From Candidatus Aerophobota bacterium (GTDB lineage: Bacteria > Chlamydiota > Chlamydiia > Chlamydiales > Simkaniaceae), in contig NVUK01000001.1 of assembly GCA_002401865.1 (NCBI GenBank), positions 1 through 49,859 on the forward strand: 49,859 nucleotides of DNA, in the 5' to 3' direction. The position numbers and the translations under genes were made by a program. Position 1 is the first letter of the stretch, and each line of letters starts with the position of its first letter. A model generated the notes under the pieces. The model was not told the origin of the DNA, did not search any database, and saw only the letters and a program-made list of their open reading frames with translations. Of the stretch, positions 1 to 7,987 are shown piece by piece.

Positions 1-328
1 TTCTGTAACCGTAGGCAGGTGCCCCTACAGAAGAAGCTGCTTGTAAAAGGAATGTGATGCCGCCAGTAACTCTCCACTGCCTTTTATGTGTAAGAGAGCA
101 TCTAGCAGAGGCGCTTAGCGCAGTAGAGACTCCCATTAGAAGAGTAGCTAAAGCAAGTTGAGATACGGTTTTTTGAAGCTCTTCGGGAGAGTGGGCTCTA
201 GGTGGGGCTCTGTGAGCAGTTGCGAAATAAGAACCAGCAGCTGCCGCACACGTGGCTGCACCTCCAAATTTAACAGTAGCGCTACCCACATTAAATAAAA
301 CTCTGCCAGCAGTAAGAACAAAACCCAT
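1..328 (-). CDS. Partial N-terminal part of a tandem paralogous hypothetical protein family (copy A)
   Basis: This is the first 109 codons of a gene that runs off the left edge of the window. The ATG at 328 follows a GAGGAG Shine-Dalgarno sequence. The encoded peptide matches the N-terminus of the next gene upstream at about 98 of 109 positions by hand count, so it is a recent duplicate. It has the family's two hydrophobic stretches, at about residues 3-38 and 54-73, separated by a short Pro/Arg-rich segment, and then a Ser/Ala/Gly-rich segment. The function is unknown. Paired hydrophobic lobes near an end recall chlamydial inclusion-membrane (Inc) proteins, but that is inference. No stop or frameshift is seen in the visible part. 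Confidence 0.8.
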   Translation of the reverse strand, partial: MGFVLTAGRVLFNVGSATVKFGGAATCAAAAGSYFATAHRAPPRAHSPEELQKTVSQLALATLLMGVSTALSASARCSLTHKRQWRVTGGITFLLQAASSVGAPAYGYR

Positions 329-383
329 TACCAATCTCCTCACGTCACGTAAAATAATAAATAGAATAATATATTTGGCAGAG

Positions 384-413
384 AGCCTAATCGAGAAACG
401 TTTTTTTTGCAAA
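384..413 (-). promoter_or_regulatory. Predicted promoter of paralogue copy A
   Basis: On the minus strand TTTGCA (408-413) and TAGGCT (384-389) are separated by 18 bases that include an A-tract. The same arrangement, with almost the same flanks, lies upstream of copy B, and a related one lies upstream of the small partner gene at 4188-4216. Conservation across three gene starts is the main support; the -10 box itself is poor. Confidence 0.45.
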
Positions 414-442
414 TTTTGTTTTGTTTAACTTAAATTAGGTGA

Positions 443-1984
443 TTATGTCGGAAAGTTGGCAGCTATTAAAGATTCGATTTGTGCAGTTAGTTGTTTAGAC
501 AAGCCTGTAGGCGTTTGAGATATCACAACTTGCACCTCCTGGAGTATTGTGGGCAGTTTATCGAGTGTGTCTTGGTCGTTTTTGAAATACTTAAAACCAC
601 TATCATCAGGGTCTTCTTGCATAGATTCTAACTGGGTGATTAGCTGCGTGAATGGTTCCTTGTCTTGGGCATCGTTTTTTAACTCGGTTAAGCTAGTTAG
701 AATTGCGTAAAATAAGGTGTCAAAGCTATCATGGCTGCTCTCTGTATTAAATCTAATAGTTCCATCCGTGACTTTAAAATAGGTTTTGCTCCATTCGCTT
801 TTTTGTTGTTGTAGAGGGTTGGCAGCTAGCAAAGTTTCGATTTGTGCAATTAGTTTTCTTTGAGCATCTTGTCCAAAAGGTCGCGTTAGTTTTAGATCTC
901 GTAGAGCAGGCAGTTGGCTTCTGAGTGCTGCTAAGAAGTTTTCTGAGTCCTCTTGATGTCCGCTTGTAATCGCTTTGTTTATTGCAGTTACTTGAGTGCA
1001 GGTGCTTTGATCACAACTATGGCGTATATTATTGAGATTGGTTTGGATCTCCGTAACTAACGGTACCCTGTCTGAGGCTGGTTGCAATAGCTGCTGCCAT
1101 CTAGTGTGTACCTCAACTGTGTTGTCCACCGGAGCAGGAGCAGTGTTTTGTGGCATTTTGTCCAATAGCGCTTTAATTTGAAGCAATAAGGTGTTGTCAG
1201 AAGAGGGGCTGACGCTCTGAATATTTTGTTGTAAATGCATTAAGCCGTGATTTAGATCTTGTTGTGGTTGGCTGCCATTCCTGATTTCAAAAACACAAGT
1301 CTCTAGCCAAACTATTGCTTTTGGCTTTTGATCAAAGTTTGGAACGTTTTGTAAGCCTGTTGCTAATAAAGATAGTTGATTAGCAAATCCTCGAGAGCCA
1401 CCGTATATCCAAGTTAAGTGGGATTGGTAGTCTGTTTCAATGTATTGCTTGTGCCAGATCTGCGGGATTGGTGGTGTTTGTGCAGCGAATTTGAGTAATT
1501 CCATTCTAGCATCAGATAGAGCTCCAAGAAGTGTTGTTTTTACACCCTGTGCTAGAGTTTGTTGAAAGATGGAGTAACCAGAAAGGTGCGCTAACAATAC
1601 ATGGTCTCGGTTATTGAAAATATTTTTTAGTTGGCCTATGGTTCGCCCGTTGTTGTTTCTGTAACCGTAGGCAGGTGCCCCTACAGAAGAAGCTGCTTGT
1701 AAAAGGAATGTGATGCCGCCAGTAACTCTCCACTGCCTTTTATGTGTAAGAGAGCGTCTAGCAGAGGCGCTTAGTGCAGTGGATACTCCCATTAGAAGAG
1801 TAGCTAAAGCAAGTTGGGATACGGTGTTTTGAAGCTCTTTGGGAGAGTTGGCTCTAGGTGGGGCTCTGTGAGCTGTTGCTAAGTAAGAACCAGCCGCCGC
1901 CGCACACGTGGCTGCACCACCAAATTTAACACCGGCTCTACCCACATTAAATAAAATCCTGCCAGCAGCAAAAACAACACCCAT
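443..1984 (-). CDS. Paralogous hypothetical protein, possible secreted or Inc-like effector (copy B, 513 aa)
   Basis: I do not recognise this protein beyond its paralogues on either side. The N-terminus holds two hydrophobic regions (about residues 3-38 and 54-73) followed by a hydrophobic Ala/Ser/Gly-rich segment to about 108. The remaining ~400 residues look helical and soluble. The C-terminal half carries a loose repeat whose units end in a Q-I-x-x-L-L/I-x-x-x-P pattern: near residue 275, near 390, and at the extreme C-terminus (...ANFPT). The ATG at 1984 has GGAGA just upstream. Copy C (535 aa) shares both the architecture and the last residues. An Inc-like or type III effector role is inference from lineage and hydrophobic layout only. 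Confidence 0.8.
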   Translation of the reverse strand: MGVVFAAGRILFNVGRAGVKFGGAATCAAAAGSYLATAHRAPPRANSPKELQNTVSQLALATLLMGVSTALSASARRSLTHKRQWRVTGGITFLLQAASSVGAPAYGYRNNNGRTIGQLKNIFNNRDHVLLAHLSGYSIFQQTLAQGVKTTLLGALSDARMELLKFAAQTPPIPQIWHKQYIETDYQSHLTWIYGGSRGFANQLSLLATGLQNVPNFDQKPKAIVWLETCVFEIRNGSQPQQDLNHGLMHLQQNIQSVSPSSDNTLLLQIKALLDKMPQNTAPAPVDNTVEVHTRWQQLLQPASDRVPLVTEIQTNLNNIRHSCDQSTCTQVTAINKAITSGHQEDSENFLAALRSQLPALRDLKLTRPFGQDAQRKLIAQIETLLAANPLQQQKSEWSKTYFKVTDGTIRFNTESSHDSFDTLFYAILTSLTELKNDAQDKEPFTQLITQLESMQEDPDDSGFKYFKNDQDTLDKLPTILQEVQVVISQTPTGLSKQLTAQIESLIAANFPT

Positions 1985-2023
1985 CTATCCATCTCCTCAC
2001 GTGATATAACATATTTGGCGGAG

Positions 2024-2053
2024 AGCTTAATTAAAAGACGTTTTTTTTGCAAA
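2024..2053 (-). promoter_or_regulatory. Predicted promoter of paralogue copy B
   Basis: On the minus strand TTTGCA (2048-2053) and TAAGCT (2024-2029) are 18 bases apart, with an eight-base A-run after the -35. The block from the preceding gene's last codons through this promoter is nearly identical to that at 384-450, so the duplication unit included the regulatory region. Confidence 0.45.
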
Positions 2054-2082
2054 TTTTGTTTTGCTTAATTTAAATTAAGTGA

Positions 2083-3690
2083 TTATGTCGGAAAGTTGGC
2101 AGCTATTAAAGCGTCGACTTGTGCAGCGAGTTGTATAGACTCTCCTGTCGGCTCTGCTGTGTTTATTTGAGATACTGCAGTTTGGACATCCTTGAGTATT
2201 GTGGGCAGTTTGTTGAGTGTCTCTTGGTCGTTTTTGAAACACTTCAAACCATCACCATCATGTTCTTGCATAGATTCTAACTGGGTGATTAGCTGAGTTA
2301 ATGCCCCCTTGTCTTGGAGCGTTTTTAAGTAGGTTACGTCAGTTAGAATTGTGTTAAACAAGCCATCAAAGACATTCTCAATAATGTCCTCAGAGTCCTC
2401 AAGGTCCTCAGGGTATTCGTATTTGTCCATATCGTAGTTACAGCTAACCGTTCCGTCACTTGCGACTTCAAAATAGGTCTGGTGCCAATCAGTATGTAGC
2501 TGTGTCTTGTTGGCAAACAGCACAGCTTCGATTAGTGCAATTAGCTTTCTTTGAGAGTCTTGTCCAAAATGGCGCTTTGGTTTTAGAGCTTGTATGGCAG
2601 GCAGTTGGTTGTTAAGTGTTTCTAATAAGATTATTGTGTTCGTTTGTCCGGTTGTAATTGCTGCGTTTATTGTAGTTATTTGAGCCAGGCTGCTTGGCGC
2701 GCAACTACGACCTATATAATCGAGCTTGGTGCGGATGTTCTGAACTAAGGCGTCTTTTGAGTAAATATCTAATCGACTTTTCCATATAGAGTCTATTTTA
2801 ACTTCGCTTTCTGGATGAGGCCAAGTGTTTGATGGGATTTGGCCTAATAGCGCTTTAATTTGAAGCAATAAGGTGTTGTCAAAAGGGTGGGAGATGACGC
2901 TGTGAACATTTTGTAGTAACAGCTCTAAAAGCTCTCTTAGATCATGCGGTGGAGCGCTTCCATGCTTGATTTCAAAAATCAACGCGTTTAGCTCATTTAC
3001 AGTGTGTTGCTTTTGAGCAAAGTGTGGAATGCTGTTTAAACCTGTTACTAATACAGATAATCGATCAGCAAATTCCGGAGATTTATTACTATGCCCAGAG
3101 GGTAGCCAAGTTAAGTGGGAGTAGTAGCGATCGCTGTTGGTACCCATGCATGGCTTTTCCCAGTTAAATGACTGGTCTCTTCTTGGTGCAGCGAGTTGGA
3201 GTATTTGCATTCGAGCATGAGAAAGAGAGTCAAGAAGTGTTGGGGCTGCGCCCTGTGCTATAGTTTGTTGAAAGAGAGTGTAGCTAGTAATGTACTCTAA
3301 AAGTTGACGGGGCTGTTGCCTTAGAATTTGTGGTAGTCGATCTACCGGTATGTCGGTGGTGGCGGCATAACTGTAAATAAATTCCCCTACAGACGTAGCT
3401 GCTTGTAAAAGAGCGGTGATACTGCCAGTACCTGTCCACTGCCTTTTATGTGTAAGTGAGGCTCTAGCAGAAGCGCTTAGAGCAGTAGACATTCCCATTA
3501 AAAGAGTAGCTAAAGCAAGTTTGGATATGGCTTCTTGAATTTTCTCGGGAGATATGTCTCTATCTGAGGCGTTGTGCGATTGTGCTAAATAAGAACCAGC
3601 GAAACCCGCACAGATGGTGGCGCCGCTAAATTTAACAGTAGCGCCGCACATAGCCAGTCCAACCCTGACAGCAGTAGAAATGACGTTCAT
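2083..3690 (-). CDS. Paralogous hypothetical protein, possible secreted or Inc-like effector (copy C, 535 aa)
   Basis: This is the most diverged member of the tandem family. It keeps the N-terminal hydrophobic pair (about residues 4-36 and 55-73), the conserved SLTHKRQW block near residues 77-84, and the C-terminal LIAANFPT ending. It differs in the middle and has an acidic insert (Tyr/Glu/Asp-rich) at about 420-445. The ATG at 3690 lies only two bases after the TAA of the 151-residue gene upstream, with no good Shine-Dalgarno of its own, so translation is probably coupled to that gene. It probably arose by duplication of an ancestor shared with copies A and B. Function unknown. Confidence 0.8.
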   Translation of the reverse strand: MNVISTAVRVGLAMCGATVKFSGATICAGFAGSYLAQSHNASDRDISPEKIQEAISKLALATLLMGMSTALSASARASLTHKRQWTGTGSITALLQAATSVGEFIYSYAATTDIPVDRLPQILRQQPRQLLEYITSYTLFQQTIAQGAAPTLLDSLSHARMQILQLAAPRRDQSFNWEKPCMGTNSDRYYSHLTWLPSGHSNKSPEFADRLSVLVTGLNSIPHFAQKQHTVNELNALIFEIKHGSAPPHDLRELLELLLQNVHSVISHPFDNTLLLQIKALLGQIPSNTWPHPESEVKIDSIWKSRLDIYSKDALVQNIRTKLDYIGRSCAPSSLAQITTINAAITTGQTNTIILLETLNNQLPAIQALKPKRHFGQDSQRKLIALIEAVLFANKTQLHTDWHQTYFEVASDGTVSCNYDMDKYEYPEDLEDSEDIIENVFDGLFNTILTDVTYLKTLQDKGALTQLITQLESMQEHDGDGLKCFKNDQETLNKLPTILKDVQTAVSQINTAEPTGESIQLAAQVDALIAANFPT

Positions 3691-3692
3691 GA

Positions 3693-4148
3693 TTAACCGC
3701 CAGTGGGTATTAGTCCTATGTGAACAGCGAAGGCTTCAGCTTCTTCTTTAACAAGAAGCGCAGGATCAATAACCGTTGTGTTCGCAAAGCTTCTTGCAAA
3801 TTTTTCAGGATCGTCTTTTAACTGAGCCCAGTTAGTACCTTCATTTAGAGCGCATGCTGCGTAAGAAGAGAAGAAAGTGACATGATTTAATCCTCTAAGT
3901 TTTAAACCAGGAAGACGTACAGCTTTTGCTACTTTAGGGCTCCAAACGTTTGCCATCTCACGGCATTTTGCACCTACAAACAGGGCCAGGGGGAAAGCTA
4001 CAAAGGTTGTTAAAGCACAAGTCTTTACTAGGTTTGTATTTGTTGGATGAGTGTGCGCGCTTCCATGAACAGCGCCCATAGCGGCGCCGCTTGCTGCGCT
4101 AACTGCAAAACTTGTTATAACCATACCCGCGCCTAATAATGCTGCCAT
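3693..4148 (-). CDS. Small hydrophobic protein upstream of the paralogue array (151 aa)
   Basis: Unrecognised protein with two hydrophobic segments, about residues 2-30 (Gly/Ala-rich) and 42-60, then a soluble C-terminal half. The ATG at 4148 is preceded by AGGAC. It is the first gene of a two-gene unit with copy C, which starts two bases after its stop. Its promoter resembles those of copies A and B, suggesting joint regulation. The short hydrophobic pair could make it an Inc-like membrane protein, but no family assignment is possible by eye. Confidence 0.7.
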   Translation of the reverse strand: MAALLGAGMVITSFAVSAASGAAMGAVHGSAHTHPTNTNLVKTCALTTFVAFPLALFVGAKCREMANVWSPKVAKAVRLPGLKLRGLNHVTFFSSYAACALNEGTNWAQLKDDPEKFARSFANTTVIDPALLVKEEAEAFAVHIGLIPTGG

Positions 4149-4187
4149 TTGATCTGTCCTTTATGTTTAAGTTGTAAGTTGGCAGAG

Positions 4188-4216
4188 ATACTAACATAGG
4201 AAATGTTTTTTGTAAA
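4188..4216 (-). promoter_or_regulatory. Predicted promoter of the 151-aa gene / copy C unit
   Basis: TTTACA (4211-4216) and TAGTAT (4188-4193) are spaced by 17 bases on the minus strand. It is followed by the same CTCTGCCAA-like downstream box that follows the copy A and B promoters. The match to the sigma-70-type (chlamydial sigma-66) consensus is better than in the other two. Confidence 0.5.
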
Positions 4217-4243
4217 TGGGCTAATCACTACCGGGAACAAGTA

Positions 4244-5365
4244 TTAAGTAGAGCGGCTAATTTGGCTAAGAAGTAGGTCAAAGTCAATATTTTCTTCTGC
4301 AAGCTTGGTTGCAAGATCTACCTTTTCTTTGTCTTCTCTACCTATTTTTACAGTATACGAAGTGATTAGTTCCATCGCTTTATAGCTACTTAAAGGGGCA
4401 TGTATCATAGGAATATCGGCTTTTCTTAACTGGTCAACAATATCTTCTCTGGGGGCAAGCTTACCAGTTAAAATCATTCCTAGTCCTAGGTCGGCATCGG
4501 TGGAATTCTCTTTTGCCTCTAATTGGCGAGCAAGCGTGTCTAAGATAATATCTTCTCGATTTGAAGCAGTGATAATAAGCTGGCCTGGCAAGATAATGTT
4601 TTTAAAATTTTCAAGTGTTGAGGCTACAAACTTTGTTTGTTTGAAGTGGCGCATGTAATGGTTTTGTCCTGATAGAATAGGCGCTTTAAATAAAAGTTCA
4701 AAATCTTTCATAGAAGGGTTACTTAAAAAAGGAGCATAAGGGATACATCCGAGAAGAGGAATATCCCAAGTTTGAAGCGCTTTTTTCATGTAGTGGAGAA
4801 TCATCTCTTTTTTATCTTCAATCACACGGTTTAAAATAACGCCTGCAATTTTCACTCCTTGCTGGTCACAGAGCGCTTTATTAATCGCAAGAGCGTCAAA
4901 AGCAGATCCCAAACCTCCCGAGGCAACAATAACAATAGGGAGATTCAAGTCTTTAGCCACTTTGGCATTATTACACCCTACAATAGAGCCCACGCCAATA
5001 TGGCCTGTTCCTTCTACAATGATATTGTGATGCATTTTTTTCAGTGCTAAAAATGCGTGTATAATTTTTGCTTCAATCTCTTTGGTTGTGATCTTTTGAT
5101 CGAGGAAATCACGCGTAAATCCGCGGGGAAGTAAAATCGGGCTCATTAAACGGAGATCAGAATGCAGATTTAAATGTTCATCAAAAAGTAGTACATCTTT
5201 ATCCACATGGTAATCTTTTTCAAGTTCGACATATTCTTGACCTACAGGTTTGAAAAACCCTACGCTACCTACACGTTTTTTTAAGCCTGAGACAAGACCT
5301 AAACAGGTGGTAGTTTTTCCTATATGTTGGCCTGTAGCGGCGATAAAAAAAGAGCAATGTTTCAC
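4244..5365 (-). CDS. BioD-like P-loop NTPase with C-terminal DRTGG domain
   Basis: The N-terminus has a dethiobiotin-synthetase-type P-loop (GQHIGKTTT, residues 12-20), followed by a BioD-like fold to about residue 215. Residues ~230-345 resemble a DRTGG domain (an SNREDI segment, then GMILTGK). This pairing is the regulatory N-terminal half of large phosphotransacetylases; here it stands alone without the Pta catalytic domain. The start is GTG, and its GTGA overlaps the TGA of the upstream Nudix gene, so the two are translationally coupled. The substrate is unknown; a role in acetyl-phosphate or cofactor metabolism is inference. True dethiobiotin synthase is less likely because of the DRTGG domain and the absence of other bio genes. 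Confidence 0.75.
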   Translation of the reverse strand: MKHCSFFIAATGQHIGKTTTCLGLVSGLKKRVGSVGFFKPVGQEYVELEKDYHVDKDVLLFDEHLNLHSDLRLMSPILLPRGFTRDFLDQKITTKEIEAKIIHAFLALKKMHHNIIVEGTGHIGVGSIVGCNNAKVAKDLNLPIVIVASGGLGSAFDALAINKALCDQQGVKIAGVILNRVIEDKKEMILHYMKKALQTWDIPLLGCIPYAPFLSNPSMKDFELLFKAPILSGQNHYMRHFKQTKFVASTLENFKNIILPGQLIITASNREDIILDTLARQLEAKENSTDADLGLGMILTGKLAPREDIVDQLRKADIPMIHAPLSSYKAMELITSYTVKIGREDKEKVDLATKLAEENIDFDLLLSQISRST

Positions 5366-5883
5366 AAAACTGTCCCCACAAGTGTATTAAAAATATAATC
5401 AATGATTTCACGTGTTTCTTTAAAAATTAACATTTCAGGTAAAGCGTGAATTTGTTTTTGTGTGTACCATTTAGGGGTTAAATTTTCTTTAGAGGAAAAA
5501 GTAGTAGCAAGTTTGGGCGTTGCTAAAAATATAAAGTCAATATGTTGGTGAGCGGCAGCTTTATTGCTTTGAGGAATGTTTTCAAGAGCGCAACAAATAG
5601 GACTTGCTACAGTTTTGGCATTGGGATGGTTAAATGTTAGAGCTGTAGGATTAATAAGGGTTACATCAAGGCCTGTTTCTTCCAAAGTTTCTCTAATGGC
5701 AGCTTGTTGAGGGGATTCATTCTCTTCTATATGCCCACCAGGAGGCATCCACTTTTTAAATATGGGGTGAAAAATAAGTGCTATTTGAGCTTCATAATAG
5801 ACAAAAGTACCCGAAGTTCCATGTAATGTTTTTGTAGGGGTAAGTAGTGTAATGAGAAATCCTCCATCTCTAAATATTACCAT
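5362..5883 (-). CDS. Nudix hydrolase
   Basis: A complete Nudix box (G-x5-E-x7-RE-x2-EE-x-G) runs from the GHIEENE segment to RETLEETGL at about residues 47-70, inside a protein of 173 residues, a normal length. Such enzymes hydrolyse nucleoside-diphosphate-linked substrates; which one cannot be read from sequence. The ATG at 5883 lies inside the second copy of a 16-bp tandem duplication (5865-5896). The ATG in the first copy is out of frame. Conserved sequence begins near residue 12, so the first ~10 residues may be a by-product of the duplication. It is coupled to the downstream DRTGG gene by a 4-bp overlap. Confidence 0.85.
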   Translation of the reverse strand: MVIFRDGGFLITLLTPTKTLHGTSGTFVYYEAQIALIFHPIFKKWMPPGGHIEENESPQQAAIRETLEETGLDVTLINPTALTFNHPNAKTVASPICCALENIPQSNKAAAHQHIDFIFLATPKLATTFSSKENLTPKWYTQKQIHALPEMLIFKETREIIDYIFNTLVGTVL

Positions 5884-5896
5884 CTCTAAATATTAC
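5865..5896. repeat. Perfect 16-bp tandem duplication at the Nudix gene start
   Basis: The 16-mer CATCTCTAAATATTAC occurs twice head to tail. Each copy carries one potential ATG (minus strand), and because 16 is not a multiple of three only one is in frame. It may have created or shifted the start codon of the gene. Confidence 0.9.
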
Positions 5897-6025
5897 TCTT
5901 GCACAACGTTTTTATGCAAGGCCGTCATATGTAGATAAATATGTTCATAAAAAGGATTGCTTAAAATGGAAAGTATTGAAGAAAATAGGCACTTTATACA
6001 CTAAAATTCACCAGAGAGTATACGT

Positions 6026-6640
6026 ATGCAATCGTTTGAAAAACTGTACAAGTTAGTTGATGCTATTGTAGGGCCTTCGGGTTGTATGTGGAGCCAAAAA
6101 CAACGGATGCAAACCCTGCTTCCCTACCTTATTGAAGAGAGTTATGAAGTGATAGAAGCGGTGGAAAAAGAGGATAAGGCGTGGATTCAAGAGGAGATGG
6201 GAGATTTGCTTTTTGTTACTTTTTTCCTCATCTATTTGGCTAACAGAGATTTTGGTATCGATTTAGGCTCTATGGTGGAGGATGTTTGTGAAAAAATTGA
6301 AAGACGTCATCCTCATGTGTTTGGTTCTGTTAAAGTGGAGAGTATGGAAGACATTGCGCGCAACTGGGAAAAGATCAAGCAAGAGGAAAAAAAACATCGT
6401 AAGTCAATAACAACAGGTGTTCCTAAACATTTAAGTGCCCTGCTTAGAGCGGCTAAATTTTTTGATAAATTGCGTTTAAAACCTCTCCCTTTTTTTATTG
6501 ATAAAGCACCAGATTTGCTCCATTTAAGTGAGGAGGAAATTGGCGAGCAAATATTGACTCTAACCTATGTTGCACATAAAAAAGGTATCGATGCAGAAGG
6601 CGCTGTCAGACGCGCGACAAAGAGGCATTTAGAAAAATAA
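6026..6640 (+). CDS. mazG: MazG family nucleoside triphosphate pyrophosphohydrolase
   Basis: The CMWSQKQ segment near residue 20 matches the CPWD-x-x-Q region of MazG. It is followed by the metal-binding EE-x-x-E (EESYE, ~37-41) and E-x-x-D (EEMGD, ~56-60) pairs. The family hydrolyses NTPs to NMP and PPi and acts as a house-cleaning or stress enzyme in the cytoplasm. At 204 residues it is shorter than the ~260-residue two-domain E. coli enzyme. The N-terminal catalytic MazG domain is complete, and the second domain is shortened. The gene lies alone between the divergent Nudix gene and the MOMP-like gene. The Shine-Dalgarno is weak (AGAGAG). Confidence 0.88.
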   Translation: MQSFEKLYKLVDAIVGPSGCMWSQKQRMQTLLPYLIEESYEVIEAVEKEDKAWIQEEMGDLLFVTFFLIYLANRDFGIDLGSMVEDVCEKIERRHPHVFGSVKVESMEDIARNWEKIKQEEKKHRKSITTGVPKHLSALLRAAKFFDKLRLKPLPFFIDKAPDLLHLSEEEIGEQILTLTYVAHKKGIDAEGAVRRATKRHLEK

Positions 6641-6715
6641 AAAAAATAGTGGATAACTTGCTTTTTTTCTGTACACTACAAAAAATATTGTAAGCCTCAT
6701 AGATAAGGAGTAGCT

Positions 6716-7819
6716 ATGTTTTCCTGCAGCAAGGCTGCTATTGCAATAGCTTTGATAGTTTCTGTTTTACACGGTAGTCAAACGATACAAAGACATAAGC
6801 AATATGTTACCGGAGAGCTGTTTAATAAAAAAGCTAGAGGCGCTTATCATCACCTGTTTTCTGTTGAAATAGATGCTCTACTACTCGAGCGCTCTCAAGG
6901 AAGTATTAAAGATTTAGTCGTAGCCTCAGGCGGACCTGTCAATCCTACTACTATTACAACTGCTTGCCAAGAAAGGCCTCCTGGAGAGGTGATGCTTACG
7001 TCAAGAGAGCTTGTTAACAAACAACATTTTAGACCAGGTGTGGCCGCGGCTATATACCTTTATCCAAGTCAAGATACGACCTTTGAGATAAGGGGTATTA
7101 CAGGTCTTTCTTGGAAGGGTATTAAAAACATTCGATGTACACAAAATTTGAGCCTTCCTACCATTGGCGATAGTACCGATGATTACAACCATGCCAATAT
7201 AGTGCGTGGGGAGTATTTGTCTTGGCTTAAAGGCGCAGAGGTAAACTATATCAGGCATATAACCCCGCGCTACATCAATGCTTTTTCCTGCTCTGGACGT
7301 GTTGTCGGTAGTTTTTTTGAAGTGGAAGAAGCGTTGCAATTAGCATTTCAAAAAGAGGGCTTTATTGTAGATGATTCTACGACTGTGTGGGACCATAGTA
7401 GTTATAGAATAAACACAAAAGCGTTATTTGTAGGGGGGAGTGTTGGTTTTGATTTAGAGTACAACCCTACGCACGTCATCACTTGTGGTATAAGAGCTAA
7501 AGGAGGCCTTGGCGCTAATATTGGCAAAAACAGAACCCGTATGAACGACCTTAATAGTACAGAGACTCTTTTAGACTATAAAACATCAGGCGTGAATTTA
7601 GCCTATATTTTCACTGGATATCCCTTTTTAGAGTTTAGACCAGCAAAAAGCTTTTCGCTTTTGTTAGATTATCAAATACTCTATCTGGGCTCGATTACTG
7701 TCGCTGAAAAACAGGCAGTTTTTAATGCTAAGGTATTAGTTCGCAGATGGGAAATTATTAACAGTAGGGGATACTTTTTCTGCCACGGTTTAAGAGCTGC
7801 TTTAAAGCTTAATTTTTAA
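6716..7819 (+). CDS. Predicted beta-barrel outer-membrane protein (MOMP/Legionella-OMP-like)
   Basis: A strong AAGGAG precedes the ATG. The first ~22 residues form a signal peptide (MFSCSK then a hydrophobic core ending near HGSQ). The mature part has alternating hydrophobic/polar strands, few long hydrophobic stretches, and a C-terminal aromatic residue (...LKLNF), the usual signal for outer-membrane barrel insertion. The early VEIDALLLE segment and 'RPGVAAAIYLYP' strand resemble the MOMP-like and BBP7-like porins of environmental chlamydiae. Several cysteines could form envelope disulphides. The likely role is a porin or surface protein. The class is fairly sure, but the exact family is not. 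It converges with the SRP RNA gene. Confidence 0.65.
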   Translation: MFSCSKAAIAIALIVSVLHGSQTIQRHKQYVTGELFNKKARGAYHHLFSVEIDALLLERSQGSIKDLVVASGGPVNPTTITTACQERPPGEVMLTSRELVNKQHFRPGVAAAIYLYPSQDTTFEIRGITGLSWKGIKNIRCTQNLSLPTIGDSTDDYNHANIVRGEYLSWLKGAEVNYIRHITPRYINAFSCSGRVVGSFFEVEEALQLAFQKEGFIVDDSTTVWDHSSYRINTKALFVGGSVGFDLEYNPTHVITCGIRAKGGLGANIGKNRTRMNDLNSTETLLDYKTSGVNLAYIFTGYPFLEFRPAKSFSLLLDYQILYLGSITVAEKQAVFNAKVLVRRWEIINSRGYFFCHGLRAALKLNF

Positions 7820-7822
7820 GAC

Positions 7823-7931
7823 AAAAAAAAATGCCGGAGAGACAATCTAGCGAAAAAACATCTCCTTAAGGCTGCTACCTTCCGGTCCTGACCTAGTTCG
7901 AAGTATTTTCTCCCAGAAATTCCCCGGCAAC
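7823..7931 (-). ncRNA. ffs: Signal recognition particle RNA (small bacterial 4.5S type) with its terminator
   Basis: The minus strand carries the diagnostic SRP domain IV core at about 7870-7893: GGTCAGGACCGGAAGG, then TAGCAGCC on the 3' side. The ends pair: TGCCGG near 7924-7929 with CCGGCA at 7832-7837, giving a hairpin RNA of roughly 98 nt without an Alu domain. A T-run on the minus strand (7823-7831) directly after the closing stem should terminate transcription. The RNA binds Ffh and directs co-translational membrane targeting. The 5' end is assigned from pairing and could be off by a few bases. Confidence 0.93.
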
Positions 7932-7934
7932 CTT

Positions 7935-7962
7935 ATTTTATCACAAAATATGTATTGCGCAA
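7935..7962 (-). promoter_or_regulatory. Predicted promoter of the SRP RNA
   Basis: On the minus strand TTGCGC (7957-7962) and TAAAAT (7935-7940) are separated by 16 bases. The predicted RNA 5' end lies about six bases downstream of the -10. Confidence 0.5.
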
Positions 7963-7987
7963 TAGCTTTTCCTAGCGAATTTAATTT

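Noticed and set aside
6649-6677. Possible promoter before the MOMP-like gene (TACACT at 6672-6677)
   Set aside because: No acceptable -35 hexamer is found at 16-18 bases; left uncalled although a promoter must exist nearby.
7001-7339. 112-residue minus-strand open frame
   Set aside because: It lies wholly inside the MOMP-like gene on the other strand, without a ribosome binding site or recognisable features.
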